From contig JAABQN010000117.1 in NCBI GenBank assembly GCA_011391455.1, positions 1 to 6,541 of the forward strand: DNA of 6,541 bases, read 5' to 3'. Each line of letters opens with the position of its first letter. Position 1 is the first letter of the stretch. The translations under genes and the position numbers were made by a program. Of this stretch, positions 4,962 to 6,541 are shown one piece after another. This stretch comes from Nitrospiraceae bacterium (lineage in GTDB: Bacteria > Nitrospirota > Nitrospiria > Nitrospirales > Nitrospiraceae). The notes below the pieces were generated by a model. It searched no databases. It had not been told where the DNA came from and saw only the letters and a list, made by a program, of their open reading frames with translations.

Positions 4962-5182
4962 GAGGATGGGGCTGGGTTGCCTTCGACTGCGCGCCATATT
5001 CTCACCCGCCCAGCCCCGAGCGCGCCGAGACGCGCTCTTATCCCAGGCGAGCACCTTTCCGTTCTCTATACCTCTACTCAGGGGAGCGGCCAAGGCTGCC
5101 CTTTACTGCGCGCATCGAGCGACCACCGTTTTATCGTGGGGGCTCTGCGAGCAAGAAGGGCACCTGGCCACTCCCCATCCTC
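4962..5182. repeat. Repeat module 2, running into the 3' end of gatB
   Basis: This copy starts with GAGGATGGGG (4962-4971), which is exactly inverted at 5173-5182 inside gatB. It carries the same ordered boxes as module 1: ACTGCGCGC at 4986, TTCTCACCC, CGAGACGCGC...TTATCCCAGGCGAG, then hairpin B. Its own left part folds locally through GGGGCTGGG (4968-4976) and CCCAGCCCC (5009-5017), a perfect 9-bp stem. A second perfect stem GAGCGCG/CGCGCTC (5018-5024, 5031-5037) follows. The 10-bp terminal match could be partly chance because its right arm lies in conserved gatB codons. Confidence 0.55.
5081..5176. repeat. Long hairpin element B overlapping the gatB stop
   Basis: The arms 5081-5104 and 5155-5176 pair with one C-A mismatch (5087/5170), two single-base bulges (5093, 5096) and one G-U pair, around the same core as hairpin A (5105-5158). 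The arm sequences differ from those of A, but pairing is kept, which is the pattern expected of a conserved fold. From 5131 upward the element is also gatB coding sequence: the stop codon TAA and the codons for FLLAEPPR come from the core, and the arm supplies several codons before them. Confidence 0.75.
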
Positions 5183-6541
5183 TTCTTCAGCAGCTCATTC
5201 ACCTTCCCTGGATTCGCCTTGCCGCCACTCGCCTTCATCACCTGCCCGACCAGGAATCCGAGCACTTGCTGCTTGCCCTCTTTGAACTGCGCCACTTGCG
5301 TCGGATTCTTCTCAATCACGTCGCCAACAATCTTGTCGAGTGCCCCTTCGTCGGATACTTGAATCAGCCCTTTTTCTTGAACGATCTGTTCCGGTGTCTT
5401 CCCGCTGCTGTAGACTTCGGGGAAGATCTCTCGCGCGACTTTCAGACTGATCGTCCCTTGCTCGACTAACTGAAGAAGACCGACGAGCCGTTCGGGCGAG
5501 ACCGGCGAGGCGCTCGCATCAGTCCCTGAATTATTCAACTCTCTAGTAAGCTCGCCCATCACCCAGTTGCTCACAGTCTTAGGCTGGCTGAACAGCTTCA
5601 CGCAGGCTTCGAAGTAGTCGGCCACCGCCTTTGATGCCGTCAACACTCCGGCATCGTACTCGGACAGCCCAAACTCGCTGACAAATCGCTTCAGCCGGGC
5701 AGCCGGCAATTCGATTGCCTGTTTACGACAGCCCTCGATCCATTCCTGTTCGAGCTTGAGCGGCACCAGATCGGGATCGGGGAAATAGCGATAGTCGTGC
5801 GCCTCCTCTTTGGAGCGCATCACCGCCGTTTCGCCGCGATCGAGATTCCAGAGACGGGTCTCCTGGTGAATCTTGCCGCCCTCGCTCAACACCTTCGTCT
5901 GGCGCTTGATCTCGTATTCGACAGCATCCTTGACGAACTTGAACGAATTGATGTTCTTGAGCTCGACCTTTGTGCCAAACTCCTTCTGGCCCAACGGACG
6001 GAGCGAGAGATTCGGCTCGCAGCGAAAACTCCCTTCATCCATATTGCCGTCGCAGACTTCGAGATACATGAGCACATCGCGGAGGCCCTTCAAATAGGCG
6101 ACGACTTCGTCGGCCGACCGCAAATCCGGTTCCGTTACGATTTCCAGCAATGGAGTTCCCGCCCGATTCAAATCGACGCGGCTCCCGTTGGCGCCGGCGA
6201 CGTGAACACTCTTCCCCGCATCTTCTTCCAGATGGGCGCGACGAATACGGACGCGCCTCTTGCCTTCGCTCGCCGCAATCTCAATCCAGCCATGCTCACA
6301 GATCGGCGCCTCGTATTGTGAAATCTGATAGCCCTTGGGCAGATCCGGATAGAAGTAGTTCTTGCGCGCAAATAGATTATTCCCGGCAATCGTGCAATTC
6401 AGCGCCAGCCCCGCACGCACCGCCATCTCAACCGCCGCCTGGTTGATCACCGGCAACGTGCCGGGGAGCCCCAAACACAAGGGGCAGGTCTGGCTATTGG
6501 CCGTGAGCCCGAACCGCGTCCCGCAGCCGCAAAACAACTTG
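5131..6541 (-). CDS. gatB: Aspartyl/glutamyl-tRNA amidotransferase subunit B (5' end outside window)
   Basis: GatB is the kinase/transamidase subunit of GatCAB, which converts Asp-tRNA(Asn) or Glu-tRNA(Gln) to the amide forms in organisms lacking AsnRS or GlnRS. The visible 470 codons begin inside the family's N-terminal ..KLFCGC motif. The codon at 6535-6537 is TTG and encodes the internal leucine, not a start; about 25 N-terminal residues lie outside. A CXC...CXXC set (FCGC, CPLC) is a likely zinc site of the cradle domain. The GatB signature NRAGTPLLEIVTEPD follows. The C-terminal part carries the helical and YqeY-like tail domains, with GGKANPGKVNELLKKRMG near the usual family end. After that come 13 extra residues, SGQVPFLLAEPPR, of which the last eight and the stop codon are encoded by repeat hairpin B. 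Catalytic regions look intact. Confidence 0.97.
   Translation of the reverse strand, partial: KLFCGCGTRFGLTANSQTCPLCLGLPGTLPVINQAAVEMAVRAGLALNCTIAGNNLFARKNYFYPDLPKGYQISQYEAPICEHGWIEIAASEGKRRVRIRRAHLEEDAGKSVHVAGANGSRVDLNRAGTPLLEIVTEPDLRSADEVVAYLKGLRDVLMYLEVCDGNMDEGSFRCEPNLSLRPLGQKEFGTKVELKNINSFKFVKDAVEYEIKRQTKVLSEGGKIHQETRLWNLDRGETAVMRSKEEAHDYRYFPDPDLVPLKLEQEWIEGCRKQAIELPAARLKRFVSEFGLSEYDAGVLTASKAVADYFEACVKLFSQPKTVSNWVMGELTRELNNSGTDASASPVSPERLVGLLQLVEQGTISLKVAREIFPEVYSSGKTPEQIVQEKGLIQVSDEGALDKIVGDVIEKNPTQVAQFKEGKQQVLGFLVGQVMKASGGKANPGKVNELLKKRMGSGQVPFLLAEPPR

Larger units (their letters stand above)
4557..5130. other. Gene-free stretch made of two repeat modules
   Basis: This 574-base stretch between the zinc-finger gene and gatB holds no frame I believe to be a gene. 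It is built of two diverged copies of one module, each starting with GGATGGGG, followed by an ACTGCGCGC box, a C-rich TTCTCACCC stretch, a CGAGACG...TTA.CCCA.GCGAG box, and a long hairpin. The first ACTGCGCGC boxes (4615 and 4986) are 371 bases apart; the hairpin cores are 329 bases apart. Immediately before the zinc-finger ATG is a ribosome binding site (AAGGA), but no clear -35/-10 pair. Confidence 0.7.

Noticed and set aside
4736..4963. Plus-strand frame of 75 codons, and the overlapping 220-codon frame from 4807 to 5469
   Set aside because: Both cover hairpin sequence. Their similar CAHRATT...LSWGLCEQE stretches come from the near-identical DNA core, and the longer one is antisense to gatB.
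4776..5158. CRISPR array
   Set aside because: Only two copies of the repeat 329 bases apart with related, non-unique sequence between them; no regular spacers.
6535..6537. TTG as the start of gatB
   Set aside because: The preceding in-frame codon continues the KLFCGC family motif, so this is an internal leucine and the true start lies beyond the window.

Overview
All six genes in this window lie on the minus strand, so transcription runs from high to low coordinates: gatB (5' end outside the window), a small YgiT-type zinc-finger protein, eno, an ftsB/divIC-type division gene, era and mgtE. Apart from the zinc-finger gene they are bacterial housekeeping genes. The base composition is moderately GC-rich. 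The style of the proteins and the dense palindromic intergenic repeats remind me of Nitrospira (Nitrospirota). That is recognition rather than proof, because no rRNA or other lineage marker is present.

Layout, low to high coordinates. 1-61: downstream flank of mgtE, with six C-runs on the plus strand (G-runs on the coding strand). 62-1528: mgtE, Mg2+ channel/transporter. 1529-1616: an 88-base gap almost filled by a long inverted repeat that abuts the era stop codon. 1617-2501: era, ribosome-assembly GTPase. 2506-2856: ftsB/divIC-type protein, 4 bases upstream of era. 2857-3006: a cluster of palindromes between eno and ftsB. 3007-4293: complete enolase. 4326-4556: CXXC...CXXC YgiT-type protein, which looks like an antitoxin-family zinc finger without its toxin. 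4557-5130: a 574-base stretch with no credible gene, built from two related repeat modules. 5131-6541: gatB, whose 5' end is cut by the window edge.

The most interesting part is 4557-5182. Two diverged modules each carry a hairpin element with a near-identical core of about 54 bp (4776-4829 and 5105-5158, one mismatch). The arms flanking the core differ between the copies, yet within each copy left and right arms still pair over about 22-24 bp. Hairpin A is also enclosed by a second, outer inverted repeat (4590-4613 / 4884-4906). The right half of hairpin B lies inside gatB: the stop codon and the last eight sense codons of gatB are repeat sequence, so the element appears to have rewritten the C-terminus of an essential protein. 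Smaller palindromes with a shared AGCAAGCT centre and co-varying stems lie between eno and ftsB.

Functionally, eno-ftsB-era-mgtE could be partly co-transcribed. The 4-base ftsB/era gap supports coupling there, whereas the structured gaps after eno and after era could terminate, process or attenuate transcripts. No mobile-element transposase, CRISPR array, tRNA, rRNA or recognisable riboswitch is visible.
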